Source: Vombatus ursinus (lineage: Eukaryota; Chordata; Mammalia; Diprotodontia; Vombatidae). From it: a stretch of 64,000 bases of DNA. The first letter of the stretch is position 1; each line of letters starts with the position of its first letter. The position numbers were made by a program, and so were the translations under genes. The stretch spans positions 6,804,577-6,868,576 of the forward strand of contig NW_020945064.1 in NCBI RefSeq assembly GCF_900497805.2, written 5' to 3'. The notes under the pieces are model-generated. The model was not told where the DNA came from. It searched no databases and saw only the letters and a program-made list of their open reading frames with translations. Below are positions 53,876 through 64,000 of the stretch, piece after piece.

Positions 53876-54400
53876 CTTTTTTTTTTTTTGCTTTGTTGTT
53901 CTTTTAATATAATTTCATTGATATATTTAACTGTTATATCTCCTATATCCCTCCATTCTCCCTTTTCCAGAGAGCCATTCCCTATAACAAAGAGTAAAAA
54001 AGAGGGGGAAACAACTCAGCAAAACCATTCAAGATATTTAAAAAGACCAACATTATATTTGGTGTTCCACAGACCTCCTCATCTCTGCAAGAAAGGGTGA
54101 ATGCCTTCTTGTATCTATTATGTGGGGGAGGCAAGCTTGTTCATTATAATTTTATAACATTCAATTTTGATTGTTTTATTGTTTTCCTTTACATTTACTC
54201 TGTTTCCTGGTTCTACTTACTTCTTTGTGCATCAGTTCACACAAATCTTCCTATTTTTCACCTTATTCACCATTTCTCAAAACAGTAATATTCCATAACT
54301 TTCTTATACCACAACTTATTTAATCATTCTCCAATTGATGGTCATCATCTTCCTTATTTCTAGTTCTTTGGGGCCATAACACTCAGTTTAGTTTTAAAGC
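53876..54400 (-). mobile_element. Older L1 LINE 3' end, minus
   Basis: A T run, then CCATTCTCCCTTTTCCAGAG, GGGGGAAACAACTCAGCAAA, TTCCTGGTTCTACTTACTTC, CATCAGTTCACACAAATCTT, TTCACCATTTCTCAAAACAG, ATTCTCCAATTGATGGTCAT. A different, older L1 group than the 48.6 kb copy. Confidence 0.8.
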
Positions 54401-54546
54401 CTTATCAATAATTGATACTCTGAATCAAGTTTTACCCCAACCCAAATGATCAATATGAGAACGTTTAAATTTAATTCTCTTCCAGGAAATTCAATTAGCT
54501 TTACCTGCTGGCAACCAGTGTTACTACTAAGCATATTTAACATTCA

Positions 54547-55192
54547 TATTTATTTCCCACATGTACAAAAATATTTATAGCAGCTCTTTTTGTGGTGGCA
54601 AAGAATTGGAAATTGAGGGGATGCCCATCCATTGGGGAATAGCTGAACAAGTTGTGGTACATGAATGTAATGGAATACTATTGTGCTAAAAGAAATGATG
54701 AGCAGGTAGACTTCCAAAAAACCTGGAAAGACTGACATGGACTGATGCAGAGTGAAAGGAGCAGAACCAGAAGAATATTGTACATAATAACAGCCAATTG
54801 TGTGATGACTGACTTTGATAGATCTGGTTCTTCACAGCAACGCAAGAATCTAATACGACTCCAAAAGACTCATGACGGAAATTGCTATCCACATCCAGAG
54901 AAAGAACTATGGAGTCTGAATGGAAGCCTACTGTTTGTTCTCCTTTTCTTTTGTTGTTTTGTTTTATTGCTTCATTCTCGTGGTTCCTCCCATTAGTTCC
55001 AATTCTTCTTTACATCATGACTAATGGGGAAATATGCTAAATATGAGTGTATAAGTAGAGCCTATATCAGATTGCACACCATCTTGGGGGAGGGGCAGCG
55101 GAAGAGTGAGAGGGCTAGAAAATTTGAAACTCAGAATCTTATGGAAGTGAATATTGAAAACTAAAAGTAAATAAATAAATGAAAAAGCTGTG
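54547..55192 (+). mobile_element. L1 LINE 3' end, 5'-truncated
   Basis: CACATGTACAAAAATATTTA, GCAGCTCTTTTTGTGGTGGC, ATGCCCATCCATTGGGGAAT, GAATACTATTGTGCTAAAAG and a 3' UTR with CCTATATCAGATTGCACACC, then AAATAAATAAATGAAAAAG. ORF2 codes near-intact pieces. A possible TATTTATT duplication flanks it. Confidence 0.9.
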
Positions 55193-55589
55193 ACTATTTA
55201 TTACAAAGTAAATGGTGATTTAAGTTTAACTTAACTCTAAACCCATTAGCAAGGAGCAAAGTTCCCAAGACCAATAACACAGGTAGGGCTGAAGAACTTC
55301 AATGAAGACAATGTCTAAAACTGATCTCAGCTCTGGTCCTTCCTTCTTTGGCTTCCAGCTTCCATGTGTCAGATCTATGTCCAGGTCAGAGACTCCCCAG
55401 CACTGGCCTGACAGCCACCTCCCACAATGCTCCTCCCACCATGCCAGTTGGTGCCACCATTCTCATATCTGTGCCACAGAGATCAGTCTTGCTCTGAGCA
55501 GCCTCCCCTCTCCTCCAATCAGCCCTAGTGTCCTAGGCATAGAGTATCATGGGAAAGGGCATCCTTGTTCTCTCCTGATCCCAACCTCT

Positions 55590-55715
55590 GTCCTTGTTCT
55601 ATGTATTTCACTTTGCATCAGTTCACATAAGTCTTTCCATTCTCTGAACTCACCATATTCATCATTTCTCAAAAGACAGTAATATTCCACATAACTTGTT
55701 TAGTCCTTTCCCTGG
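55590..55715 (-). mobile_element. L1 ORF2-end fragment, minus
   Basis: CATCAGTTCACATAAGTCTT, CATATTCATCATTTCTCAAA, AGACAGTAATATTCCACATA, ACTTGTTTAGTC: same order as the 53.9 kb copy. Confidence 0.75.
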
Positions 55716-55769
55716 GTGCAGGACACCATGAGAGATGATCTTTTCTCTATTAGACATGCTCCCCATTGA

Positions 55770-55865
55770 ATCCTAAAATGGCAGAGCTGGGAAGGACTTC
55801 AGAAATTTAGTTCAACCCCTCCATTTCAGGGAAAAGGGAACTCAGTCCCAAAGAGGTGAGATTCA
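55770..55865 (-). repeat. MIR-type fragment
   Basis: CTAAAATGGCAGAGCTGGGA, AGGACTTCAGAAATTTAGTT, CCCAAAGAGGTGAG: MIR middle, old. Confidence 0.6.
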
Positions 55866-57225
55866 GTGCCAGAGGACCAATGATGATGCCTCATGCTACC
55901 CACCTCCTGACACAGAGGTAATCCACTCATGATGGAGAATAAAGCATCCATTTTCATACATGACCCCCATGGGACTGTGTTTTGTTTGACTCTGCATATT
56001 TGTTGCAAGGGTTTTGTTTTTCTTTCTTTCATTGGGAAGGAGAGGTGGATGTGGAAGAGAGAGGAGAAGTAGGGATAGGGTTGCCAAAAAGGAAAAAAAG
56101 AAAAAAGAAAAAAAGGAGCACTGAGCATTTTTCACAATGCACAGAAGAGAATAAAGGGAAACCAGAAGGACAGTTTTGAAAGTTTCACAAGAAATTCATA
56201 TCTACAAATAATAGGGATTCACATTTTCTGGTACGATCCTTTTTTTTTTTTCTGTGATATAGACGGAAATGTCCATGTTTTCGTTGTTTAAGTTCAAAAT
56301 AAAACAGAATTCCAAACCAAGACAAAGAAATGGAGTTACTTACCTACAGTCACCCAGATAACTGAGCCCAGATTACAATCTGGGTCCACTTGCTCCCAGG
56401 CACCCTGCTCTCCACCAAATCAGTATTTTTTGGTTTGATTTCTTGATGCTTTGATGGGGAAAAAAACCTTCCTCCAGGTCTTGATTGGAGTGCTGGCCAT
56501 TTTGCAGGAGTCCTTTTGCCAAAATACAATTCACTGGGTTGCCTTTTCCCTAGTTTTCCTCACCCCTGACTTAGAGAAAAACATCTTAGCCTCAACTCCA
56601 TCGCATCTTCTCAAGCAGGGACTTAGAATGACTTGAGGGATGACTTGTGGGTGGGAGGCCAAAGAAGATCTCCCAAGATTCTGAATTAAAACCTGGCAAA
56701 AGTCAAGACTACCCCAAATTTGGTGCTCTAGGACTGTCCACATCCCATCCCCCAATGTGTTGGGGGAGCAGCTATCTGGGCATTCAGGTAGCTCCATCCC
56801 TCTCCCTTTGTAGCTTGGTTTGTCCAAATGGCTGGCCATTCTGGTGAGAGACAGCTGCTGAACATGTCAGACTCCATGTGGACATGTTACTTGGTGTTTG
56901 TACTGCGGTGTCCAGGTGTGGGATATGCCATACAGTTAGCACCTGATGCTGGTCATGCTCTTCCCGTGTCTGTCCTTTGTGACTGACGGTTGTGGCTGGT
57001 GACACAAACAGGACTTTATTTCTGCAACAGAAGTGAGCAGAGCACATTTCTTTTTTACTTGTGTCCCAGTCACTTGGGGCAGTAAATGCATTTTCTAATT
57101 TTGTTCTGCAGGAAAGTACTGTCCTGTGATGATTGGGAGTTTGGGGGGGATTGTTAGGGGATTATAGGGTGCCTGGTGTGAGGCAAAGAGTTCTGGAATT
57201 GGATTCAGGAAACCTGGATTCATAG
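55866..57225. other. Intergenic stretch without recognised genes
   Basis: Contains an A-rich GAAAAAAAG tract near 56090 and a T run near 56240. Open frames on both strands lack any family signature. Confidence 0.4.
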
Positions 57226-57227
57226 GA

Positions 57228-57478
57228 TTGTGGTGCAGCGTAGTACAGAGGAAAGACTGCAAGTCTCCCAGATCAGATCCCGCCCCTTACACTTTCCAGC
57301 TGTGTGACCGTTGACAAACCATTTAGCATTTGTGAGCCTCAGTTTCCTCATCTGCAAAATGAGGATAATAATGCTTGTTTTATTTATTCCATAGATTGTT
57401 GTGAGGATCAGCTGAGAAGATGTATGTAAAGTGTTATTTAAATGCCATCTATTATGATGATACTCATTATTTTTGTTA
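57228..57478 (+). repeat. Ther/MIR-type SINE with L2-like tail
   Basis: AGTACAGAGGAAAGACTGCA, GTGAGCCTCAGTTTCCTCAT, GCAAAATGAGGATAATAATG, ATTGTTGTGAGGATCAGCTG, AAAGTGTTATTTAAATGCCA. Near full length. Confidence 0.85.
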
Positions 57479-57514
57479 TGCCATGAGAATGTAGGCATCT
57501 TGAAGCAGGAACTA

Positions 57515-57600
57515 TTTTTCTTTTCTTTTTCTTTTCCTTCCTTCCTTCCTTTCCTTCTTTCCACCTTTCCTTCCTTCCTTTTTCTTTCTTTCTTTCTTTC
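57515..57600. repeat. Pyrimidine microsatellite (TTTC/TTCC)
   Basis: About 85 bp of almost pure T/C made of CTTT and CCTT units, directly after the SINE region. Confidence 0.95.
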
Positions 57601-58595
57601 ATAAATACATATTGGTAGATTGATTAACACGCATGTGGCCCCTAGACCCCTCTCCTCCAACATATGGATCAAGTTTAATCTTAGTATTTTTCCCTGATAA
57701 TAATTTCTATGGCTCAGGACCCCCATTCAGAAGTTTCCCCTGGGACTACCAGAATATGGTTTGTCTCTCTCTAAGGATTTCCCAGCCCCTTGCAAGCATC
57801 AGGCTTCCAAAGTTTAAAAAGAAACAAACAAACAGACTGGGATTTGCTAATTGTGTGTAAAGAACAGAAGTTCTTCTGAGTCCCCTTAACAAAGCAATAA
57901 GTCTCTCTCCTCTGGTGAGCTCAGTCCCCTTCCTCCCTCAGGCTCAGCCACACCATCCCTTCAGCTCACAGTACCACACTTAGAAAAGCCCCAACAACAC
58001 AAGTGAGATTGTGGGTCTTGGTGTAGGTCCAGAGTTTTGCCTCCCTCCCCATCAACCTCTAGTGTGTCTGTGTGGATCCAACAGCAGCACCATTTCCCCT
58101 CCCCTCAGCACAACACGGAACACTGTGTAGTCGCCTTGCTCTGGGCTGTGCACAGCCTTGGGTCCCTGCTTGGCTCCAGGACTTTTTGCCTTTACCCCCA
58201 AGCCTCTGCTGGCTCTCTGTGCCTTCTCCTCCATCCTACACGATCTTTGAACCTGGAAGCCCTGAGTCTTCTTAATGTCTGTCCCTCCTCAGAAAATTCA
58301 GTACAAAACTTTTCCTGCACATACAACCTTGGATTGTAAAGGGCTGATTCCTTTAAAAAAATATATGAGGATTCTTTTGGCATGAATTGCTTCAATGCAT
58401 GGCTGCTACATTATTAATTAACCAAGATTCCAGCATAAGTGACCTTAAGCAAGGCACTTCTCATCTCTCTGAGTTCCAGTTTATTCTTCTGTTTGTTTTT
58501 TCTTGGCCAGCGGGAGTGTTCACACTTTTGGTGTGAAAACTCCCTCTAGTGACAGAAATCAGCAAGGGGCTAAACTTAGAGGGCTGAACTTGGCA
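57601..58595. other. Intergenic stretch, no gene recognised
   Basis: Mixed sequence. The frame 58037-58339 is open but shows no domain or exon signals. Confidence 0.4.
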
Positions 58596-58599
58596 TCCC

Positions 58600-58800
58600 G
58601 GGTTGAATCCTGCCTCTTAATGATCAAATCTAATGGCCTTTCCTCTGCCTGGATCCTCTTTGACTTCTCTGTGGTATCTGAGACTATTGGTCATCTCGTC
58701 CTGGACACCCTCTGCTTTCTCCAGGCTCTCCTCCTATGTGTCTGATCACTCCTTCTCAGTCTGCTTTCCTGGATCGTCTTCCACCAACCGTGGGCGCAAT
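58600..58800 (+). mobile_element. L2-clade LINE, reverse-transcriptase fragment
   Basis: Translation contains FDFSVVSETIGHLVLDTL, lining up with the L2 motif LDLSAAFDTVDHSLLLDTL. The catalytic-type segment is worn. An L2 tail in reverse lies at 58840-58965 (AAGCATTTATTAAATGCCAA, CTATGTGCTAAG). Confidence 0.65.
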
Positions 58801-58976
58801 AGATAACTATATTATTACTATTATCATTATTTTCCAATAAACAAATAAGCATTTATTAAATGCCAACTATGTGCTAAGTCCAGGGGATTCAAAAACAAAA
58901 GTGAAGTTATCCCCTACCCTCCAGAAGCTTATAGTCTAGCCTGGGGACGGGGGTGGGTGGAGCATGTAGATATATT

Positions 58977-59214
58977 TTTGTTGTTGTGTCTTTTCAGTCA
59001 TGTCCGACTATATGTGACCCCGTTTGGATTTTCTTGGCAAAGATACTGGAGCATTTTGCCATTTCCTTCCCCAGCTTATTTTACAGATAAGGAAACTGAG
59101 GCAAACAGGGTGAAGTGACTTGCCCAGAGCTAGTAAGTGTCTGAAGCTGGATTTGTACTCAGGTCTTCCTGACTCCAGGCCTGGCATTTTATCCACTGTG
59201 CTACCTAGGTGCCC
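58977..59214 (-). mobile_element. MAR1 SINE, minus
   Basis: TTGTTGTTGTGTCTTTTCAG tail, GACCCCGTTTGGATTTTCTT, TTTTGCCATTTCCTTCCCCA, GAGGCAAACAGGGTGAAGTG, CATTTTATCCACTGTGCTAC. A short middle piece of the consensus is missing. Confidence 0.92.
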
Positions 59215-59289
59215 ATGTACATATATAAAACAGACACAAGGGGAGTGTACACATCCCTAGGTATTGATGAGACTAAGATCACAGGTGCG

Positions 59290-59425
59290 CAGATGTGAAG
59301 CTGGAAAAGCCCTCAGAGGCCTCCGACTCCACTGGGCGCCCCTCCCCCAATTTTACAGACGAGGAAACGAGCCTAGAGAAGGCAAACAGTTGGTTCACAG
59401 GCCCCCCTGGGTAGTAAGGGACGGA
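59290..59425 (-). repeat. MIR-type relic
   Basis: GCTGGAAAAGCCCTCAGAGG, CAATTTTACAGACGAGGAAA: MIR middle, heavily worn. Confidence 0.45.
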
Positions 59426-59904
59426 GGGGGCTCCTTCCCCCACATCATGCCACTTGTCATCAAGCGGGGATCAGCGCCTAGAGGCTGGGTCTGTTCAGAG
59501 CTAAATAAGTCTCCTTCTAGTATCCACCACTAACCCGGGTTTTTCTTCTGCTGGGAGTCTTCCCTCTCCAGGAACGGCCCTGCCCTCAGCTCTCATGGCA
59601 ACTGTTTGGAAACCCTTGAGAAGTCTGCTTGGCTGGGAACTGACCTGACAACGCAGGCGGGTTAAGAGGATCCTTTTTGTTGCTTGAGAAGGAGCCCTTT
59701 GTCCTGCTCACTCCCAGCCCTCTCACCGACCTCCATCCCTCCCCTTTGGAGCGTCTCCCCTTAACGACTTCTCCCAGCTCAACTCCAGAAGGAGTGGATG
59801 GGGCCATTTGTCTCCTTCCCGGCCAAACGTCTAGGCCTGTCGTGGCCATGAGGGTTTCCCAGCCAAAGAGAACTTGGCAGCAGAACCCCGAGGACCACGA
59901 GGAG

Positions 59905-60240
59905 CCCATGACTCAGAGTGAGAGCCTTTTCCACGACACCTAAGAGTCCTGGCCTCAGGAGTTACTAGGGCTCTGACCAGTCATCCTCCCCGAGGAAAGA
60001 GATACAATCTGAACGTATCCTTCTGACAAAGGGGTGCTGGGGGGACCCTGGGAGCTTAGTCGATAACTCATTAACTCTTCCACTGCCCATCTGAGGTCTG
60101 GAGTTACTGAAAGGGGGGAATTTCGCCATCTCGTATTGTATTGTCCCCTTCCCTATCCTAGATACGCAGAAGTGTGAACAATAGCTCTGAGCGGCTTATC
60201 TGTGAGAAGCACAAAGCCCCAGAGACTTATCTCCCAGGCT
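59905..60240. promoter_or_regulatory. Candidate distal element: AP-1 site plus two spaced GATA sites
   Basis: TGACTCA (AP-1) at 59909-59915; CTTATCT (reverse of AGATAAG, GATA) at 60195-60201 and 60226-60232, 31 bp apart. The stretch is not a repeat I recognise. It lies about 21 kb past RNF166. Motif evidence only. Confidence 0.35.
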
Positions 60241-60724
60241 TGGGATTTCGTCTTGAGGTTTTGAGAAAGAGTCAAGGAGCCTGACCGGGGATGACTTCAG
60301 CTGGGCCGAAGTTTCGTGTTGTGCAATGTCTGGAGGCTGAGTCCTCGCTGTTTCCCAGCTTGATCCGGGGGAGGAGTCAAATAGCAGGAGCTCCTGGGAT
60401 CCTGGAATGGGGCCACTGGAAGGTGCCTTTGGGGCTGGCTAATCCAATCCTTTCATTTCACAGGCAAGGGACGTGCAGCCCGAACGCTTCTAGGGGCTGG
60501 ACTCTACTGTCCTAGTTTGCTTTTTCCCCAGGGTTCCTCCCACATGGCTTGTGATCCAGGACCTGAGCCATTCAGGGTAGTGAGGTCCCTGGAGCTTCTC
60601 TACTAGGGTGTAGAGAAGTGTGCCATGGGCTGAGCCTGTCAATTTGAAAGGAAGGGGGTTCACTAGACCAATGAGGGCATGTAAATGTGGAATGGCAGGT
60701 AAAATTCAGGGCTGGACGGGACAT

Positions 60725-60862
60725 TCAACTGTGACTATGTCACCTTGAAGCAAATCATTTCACTGTTCTGGGCCTTGATGGCCTCTCCTGTAAAATTGCA
60801 CCATTGGATTCATTGATTTCCAAAGTCCCTTCAGCTGTAAATGCTATGATCCCATGATCTCC
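60725..60862 (+). repeat. MIR-type SINE
   Basis: TTCACTGTTCTGGGCCTTGA, TGTAAAATTGCACCATTGGA, TCCAAAGTCCCTTCAGCTGT, AAATGCTATGATCCCATGAT. Confidence 0.65.
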
Positions 60863-60939
60863 AGCTTTCAGTACCCTGTGTGACTTTAGGCAAGTCAGTC
60901 TCTGAATAAATGGATGATGGGAGGAGGATCAGGAGACTA

Positions 60940-61078
60940 AAACATTACCCAGGTTCAGAAGACCCAGAGGTCTTCAAGAAGAGTCTGGAATGTCACTTGT
61001 CCAGGATATTGTGGGAGGGACTCGTGCCTCAAGCTAGATGATTCCTCAGGACCTTCCCAGCTCGGAGGAATGGCCTCC
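60940..61078 (+). mobile_element. L3/CR1 3' end fragment
   Basis: GGTCTTCAAGAAGAGTCTGG, TGTCACTTGTCCAGGATATT, GTGGGAGGGACTCGTG, TTCCTCAGGACCTTCCCAGC follow the L3 3' end. Confidence 0.65.
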
Positions 61079-61395
61079 CAAGTGGTAAGGAATCACAATG
61101 ATATGGCACCTTCTTTGACAGCGGGTGGTAGAGATGGTCTCAAAGTGTACGCATCCCAACATATAACAGTCACTTCAATGGATTCCAGTCTTGGATTTGG
61201 GACCTCAATTATGTGAATACTTCCTCTCACAGTGCAGATAGCAACCCCTCCCATGAGACTTTTGTCCCATAAGTTCTCTTCCGAGCGTCCATTCAACCTG
61301 CTGGGGCCGACTCTGAGTCTCTTAACATTATGTGGGTACCAGTGCCCTCATACCGTAGTAGCCATAATTCTCATACACTCCAATCTTCCAAGGCA

Positions 61396-62065
61396 AGGAC
61401 TTTTTTCTTAATTTATTTTGATTTATCAACAATCACTTCCATGAGCTTTTGAGTTTAAAATTTTTCTCTCCCTCCCTCCTCCTCTCCCTCCCCAAGATGG
61501 CACACAATCTGATATAGGCTTTACATATACATTCCTATTAAACATATTTTCACATTAGTCATGTTGTAAGGAAGAATTAGAACCAATAGGAGGAACCACA
61601 AGAAAGAGGAAACAAAACAAAACAGAAGGAAAAAATAGCAAATAGCATGCTTCGATCTGCATTCAAACTCCATAGTTCTTTCTTTGGATGTGGATAGCAT
61701 TTTCCATCATGAAACTTTTGGAGATGTCTTAAATCCTTGCATTGCTGAGAAGGGCTAAGTCTATCAACGTTAGTCATCAAACAATGTAGCTGTTACTGTG
61801 CACAACATTCTCCTGGTTCTGCTCACTTCACTCACCATCAGACCATACAAGTGTTTCCAGGTTTTTCTGAAGTCTGCCTGCTCATCATTTCTTATAGCAT
61901 AATAGTATTCCATTACATTCATATACCATAACTTGTTCAGCCATTCCCCAATTGTTGGGCATCCCCTCAATTTCTGATTCTTGGCCACCACAAAAAGAGC
62001 TGCTATAACCATTTTTGTACATGTGGGTCCTTTTCCCATTTTTATGATCAAGGAGGACTTTTTTC
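61396..62065 (-). mobile_element. Young 5'-truncated L1 with 12-bp target-site duplication
   Basis: L1 (61408-62053, minus) flanked by AGGACTTTTTTC at both ends (61396-61407 and 62054-62065). It keeps an open ORF2 C-terminus of about 90 codons, with GPTCTKMVIAALFVVAKNQK, LRGCPTIGEWLNKLWYMNVM and EYYYAIRNDEQADFRKTWKH, corresponding to the ORF2 end of human L1 (MFIAALFTIAKTW...MEYYAAIKNDE). The 3' UTR and A/T-rich tail are at the left end. Confidence 0.95.
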
Positions 62066-62189
62066 ATCTTCACTTCATCTCAGAAAAGTAGCTATAAGGC
62101 AGTAATTAAGCTACCCATTTTGCAGATGGGAAAACTGACCAGGGAATACTTTGCCCTGGGTAGTGACATTTCAGTCTGGGGCGAGGAGG

Positions 62190-62330
62190 CAGTATGATGA
62201 GAATGTAAATGGAATGAATCCTGAACTGGGGAGGCAAGAAACCTAGCTATGTGACCTTGGACAAGTCACTATGCTTCAGTTCCTCTCTAACTTATCTGAC
62301 TCAGGGTTATTGTGGGAGAAAATTTATGAT
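62190..62330 (+). repeat. MIR/Ther-type SINE fragment
   Basis: AGCTATGTGACCTTGGACAA, GTCACTATGCTTCAGTTCCT, CAGGGTTATTGTGGGAGAAA: core to tail. Confidence 0.6.
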
Positions 62331-62344
62331 AGACAAGAAGTATA

Positions 62345-62605
62345 CTGGGTTTGGAGTCAGAGAACCTGAAGACCCATGGACTAGCCATTAAGAGCTCTGT
62401 GTCTCTTAGGGGTAGGTTTCTATCAGAGCTCCTTGGGGCCCCAGCCTTGGGCCCTTCCAACTCTGAGATCAGCAACCCTGAGCACGAATCCCAGCTGGGC
62501 TCTTCACTGTCCTCTCCAGACTTGGGTTTCTTCTCAATAAAATGAGCAGGATGGATTAAATTGTCTCCAAGATGCCTTCCAACTCTCAATCCCATGTCTG
62601 CAAGT
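62345..62605 (+). repeat. MIR-type SINE with an inserted middle segment
   Basis: TGGGTTTGGAGTCAGAGAAC head; TTTCTTCTCAATAAAATGAG, CAGGATGGATTAAATTGTCT, AAGATGCCTTCCAACTCTCA 3' part, separated by about 130 bp of other sequence. Confidence 0.55.
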
Positions 62606-62829
62606 GCTCTGAAAACATAAAGCGCTTGCTGTCTCAAGTATCAGAGGGTTAGTAAGCCCTCCTTGGTATTAAGACATCAGAAGCATTAAGACTTCTGTCT
62701 GGAATGCCAATGAATGACTCAGACTGAGTCTCTCAAGCACAGTCATTCCACCTTCTAAGCTAGCCCTACCCTAAGGTACTCTGAAGATCTTCCTGGCTTT
62801 TCCTGCCTCTTCTCGCCATTGTTACTGCT

Positions 62830-63295
62830 CAGTGATTTTTCAGTGGTGTCCGACTCTTCATAACCCCATTTGGGTTTTTTTTAAAAACAATTAATTAATT
62901 AATTTTTAGCTTTCAACATTTACTTCCATAAGATTTTGAGTTCTAAATTTTCTCCTCCTCCCTCTCCTTCCCCCTCCCCAAGATGGCATGCAATCTGATA
63001 GAGGCTTTATCTATACATTCATATTAAATAAATTTTCACATTAGTCTTGATGTAAAGAAGAATTAGAACTAATGGGAGGAGCATATTTGGGGTTTTCTTG
63101 ACCAAGATACTGGAGTGGTTTTGCCATTTCCTTCTTCAGGTCATTTCACAGATGAGGAAACTGAAGCAAACAGGGCTAAGTGACTGTCGCCCAGAGGCAC
63201 ACAGCTAAGTCAGTGTCTGAGGCAGGGAACTCAAAAAGATGAATCTTCCTGATTCCAGGCCCAGTGCTCAATCCACTATGTCACCACCTCTTCTA
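62830..63295 (-). mobile_element. MAR1 SINE, minus, split by an L1
   Basis: Left part 62830-62880 (TTTTCAGTGGTGTCCGACTC, TAACCCCATTTGGG) and right part from 63084 (TTTGGGGTTTTCTTGACCAA, CATTTCCTTCTTCAGGTCAT, GAGGAAACTGAAGCAAACAG, to CAATCCACTATGTCACCACC). The interrupting L1 is described separately. Confidence 0.88.
62881..63083 (-). mobile_element. L1 3' UTR fragment inserted in MAR1
   Basis: AATTAATTAATTAATTTTTA, TACTTCCATAAGATTTTGAG, CAAGATGGCATGCAATCTGA, TTCACATTAGTC, AACTAATGGGAGGA. About 200 bp of L1 3' end. The MAR1 word CATTTGGG-TTTT occurs on both sides as the likely duplication. Confidence 0.85.
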
Positions 63296-63419
63296 GCCCT
63301 AGGTGCCCCTTGTTCTGAGCTAAAGGGCCAAGAGCCCCTGCTCCATCCTAGGTGATCAAGGGAAGGAAGTGAAGAGAGTCAGATTCATTTTGCCTTCCAA
63401 AGAAGGGAGCATGCTAGAC

Positions 63420-63610
63420 TTTTTTTTTAAATAAGTTTTTAAGTATGTCTTTTGTTTTTTATATCATGATGGTTTTCCCTAGTACCTCTTCTCTTCCCCC
63501 TCCTGGAGAGCCATCCCATGTAACAAATATTATTTTTAAAGACAAAGAAAAAAAGAAAAGAGTACCAGCATAATTGATCAATACATTGAAAAAGTCTGAA
63601 AATATGCTTG
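63420..63610 (-). mobile_element. Old L1 3' end, minus
   Basis: A T run, then TATATCATGATGGTTTTCCC, CCCTCCTGGAGAGCCATCCC, ATGTAACAAATA, GATCAATACATTGAAAAAGT. Same L1 group as the 53.9 kb copy. Confidence 0.75.
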
Positions 63611-63679
63611 CCTTTGAATAAATGCTTCTTAAAGGACTCAGAAACTGACAGAATGGCTTATGTCCACACTAGCAGCACA

Positions 63680-63800
63680 ACCTGTTACCCTGATGCTGCT
63701 TGAGGGTACGGAGCTTGTTTTTTGCCTTTCTTTAGATCTCTGGCACTTTGTACAGCCTGGCACAAAGTAAGTCCTTCAATGCTTATTAACTTGACTTGAC
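63680..63800 (+). mobile_element. L2-type 3' tail
   Basis: GGGTACGGAGCTTGTTTTTT, TCTCTGGCACTTTGTACAGC, CTGGCACAAAGTAAGTCCTT, CAATGCTTATTAACTTGACT. Confidence 0.65.
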
Positions 63801-63869
63801 TTGATAAATTGCAACCTGCCCCTGTTATGGGCATCCCCTGATGCAGACAAAGAATACTGAGGGCATAAG

Positions 63870-63955
63870 TAAGAAGAAAAAAAGAAAGGAAAGAAGGAAG
63901 GAAGGAAGGAAGGAAGAAAGAAAGAAAGAGAGAGAGAGAAAGAGAGAAAGAAGGA

Positions 63956-63999
<44 letters not shown>

Positions 64000-64000
64000 A
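63870..64000. repeat. Polypurine GAAA/GGAA microsatellite running off the right edge
   Basis: About 130 bp of pure purine on plus: AAAG/GGAA units, a short GA run near 63928-63940, then at least ten perfect GAAA units to the last base. True length unknown. Confidence 0.97.

Noticed and set aside
57220-57726. 168-codon minus frame
   Set aside because: Passes through a microsatellite and a Ther-type SINE in reverse; no domain.
1-64000. CRISPR arrays, operons, phage or bacterial islands
   Set aside because: Tandem repeats found are minisatellites or microsatellites without spacer structure. Gene structure with introns and SINEs shows a mammalian nuclear genome.

Overview
The window looks like nuclear DNA from a marsupial. 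Introns are long. Interspersed repeats are dominated by tRNA-derived SINEs of the MAR1/WSINE type, old and young L1 3' ends of the marsupial kind, and L2, L3/CR1 and MIR/Ther-type relics. The two protein-coding genes match mammalian CTU2 and RNF166 exon by exon. I cannot name the species from the sequence alone.

Layout. Positions 254-19809 hold the first ten coding exons of CTU2 on the minus strand. CTU2 is the subunit-2 partner of the cytosolic tRNA 2-thiolation enzyme. The exons cover about 380 of the roughly 515 residues usual for the family; the C-terminal part lies beyond the left edge. Positions 19560-20420 are a CpG island holding a divergent promoter: the two start codons are 276 bp apart, with a perfect CRE palindrome and GC boxes between them. 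Positions 20086-37907 hold all six coding exons of RNF166 on the plus strand, a RING/zinc-finger/UIM ubiquitin ligase predicted at 250 residues, with a 3' UTR to about 38880. The head-to-head CTU2-RNF166 order is the one I know from human 16q24. There SNAI3 follows RNF166, but no SNAI3 exon is visible in the 25 kb to the right.

The introns carry a GC-rich minisatellite touching CTU2 exon 10, a Tigger1-like DNA transposon with a large internal deletion, two solo retroviral LTR fossils (one split by a young SINE), a processed metallothionein retrocopy with intact LINE-type hallmarks inside RNF166 intron 5, and several L2 relics. From 38.9 kb to the right edge no host gene is seen. That stretch is a repeat graveyard: a nearly full-span but decayed marsupial L1 (40.1-44.4 kb), an L3/CR1 element broken up by other repeats (51.5-53.8 kb), several 5'-truncated L1 copies with target-site duplications, nested SINE/LINE insertions, and a GAAA/GGAA microsatellite that runs off the end.

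I found no evidence of a novel multi-gene system. The observations most worth checking are the CRE-bearing divergent promoter, the CTU2 glutamine run, the splice-site-derived minisatellite, the metallothionein retrocopy, a CpG-dense intronic island at 24.3 kb and several strong CTCF-like motifs.
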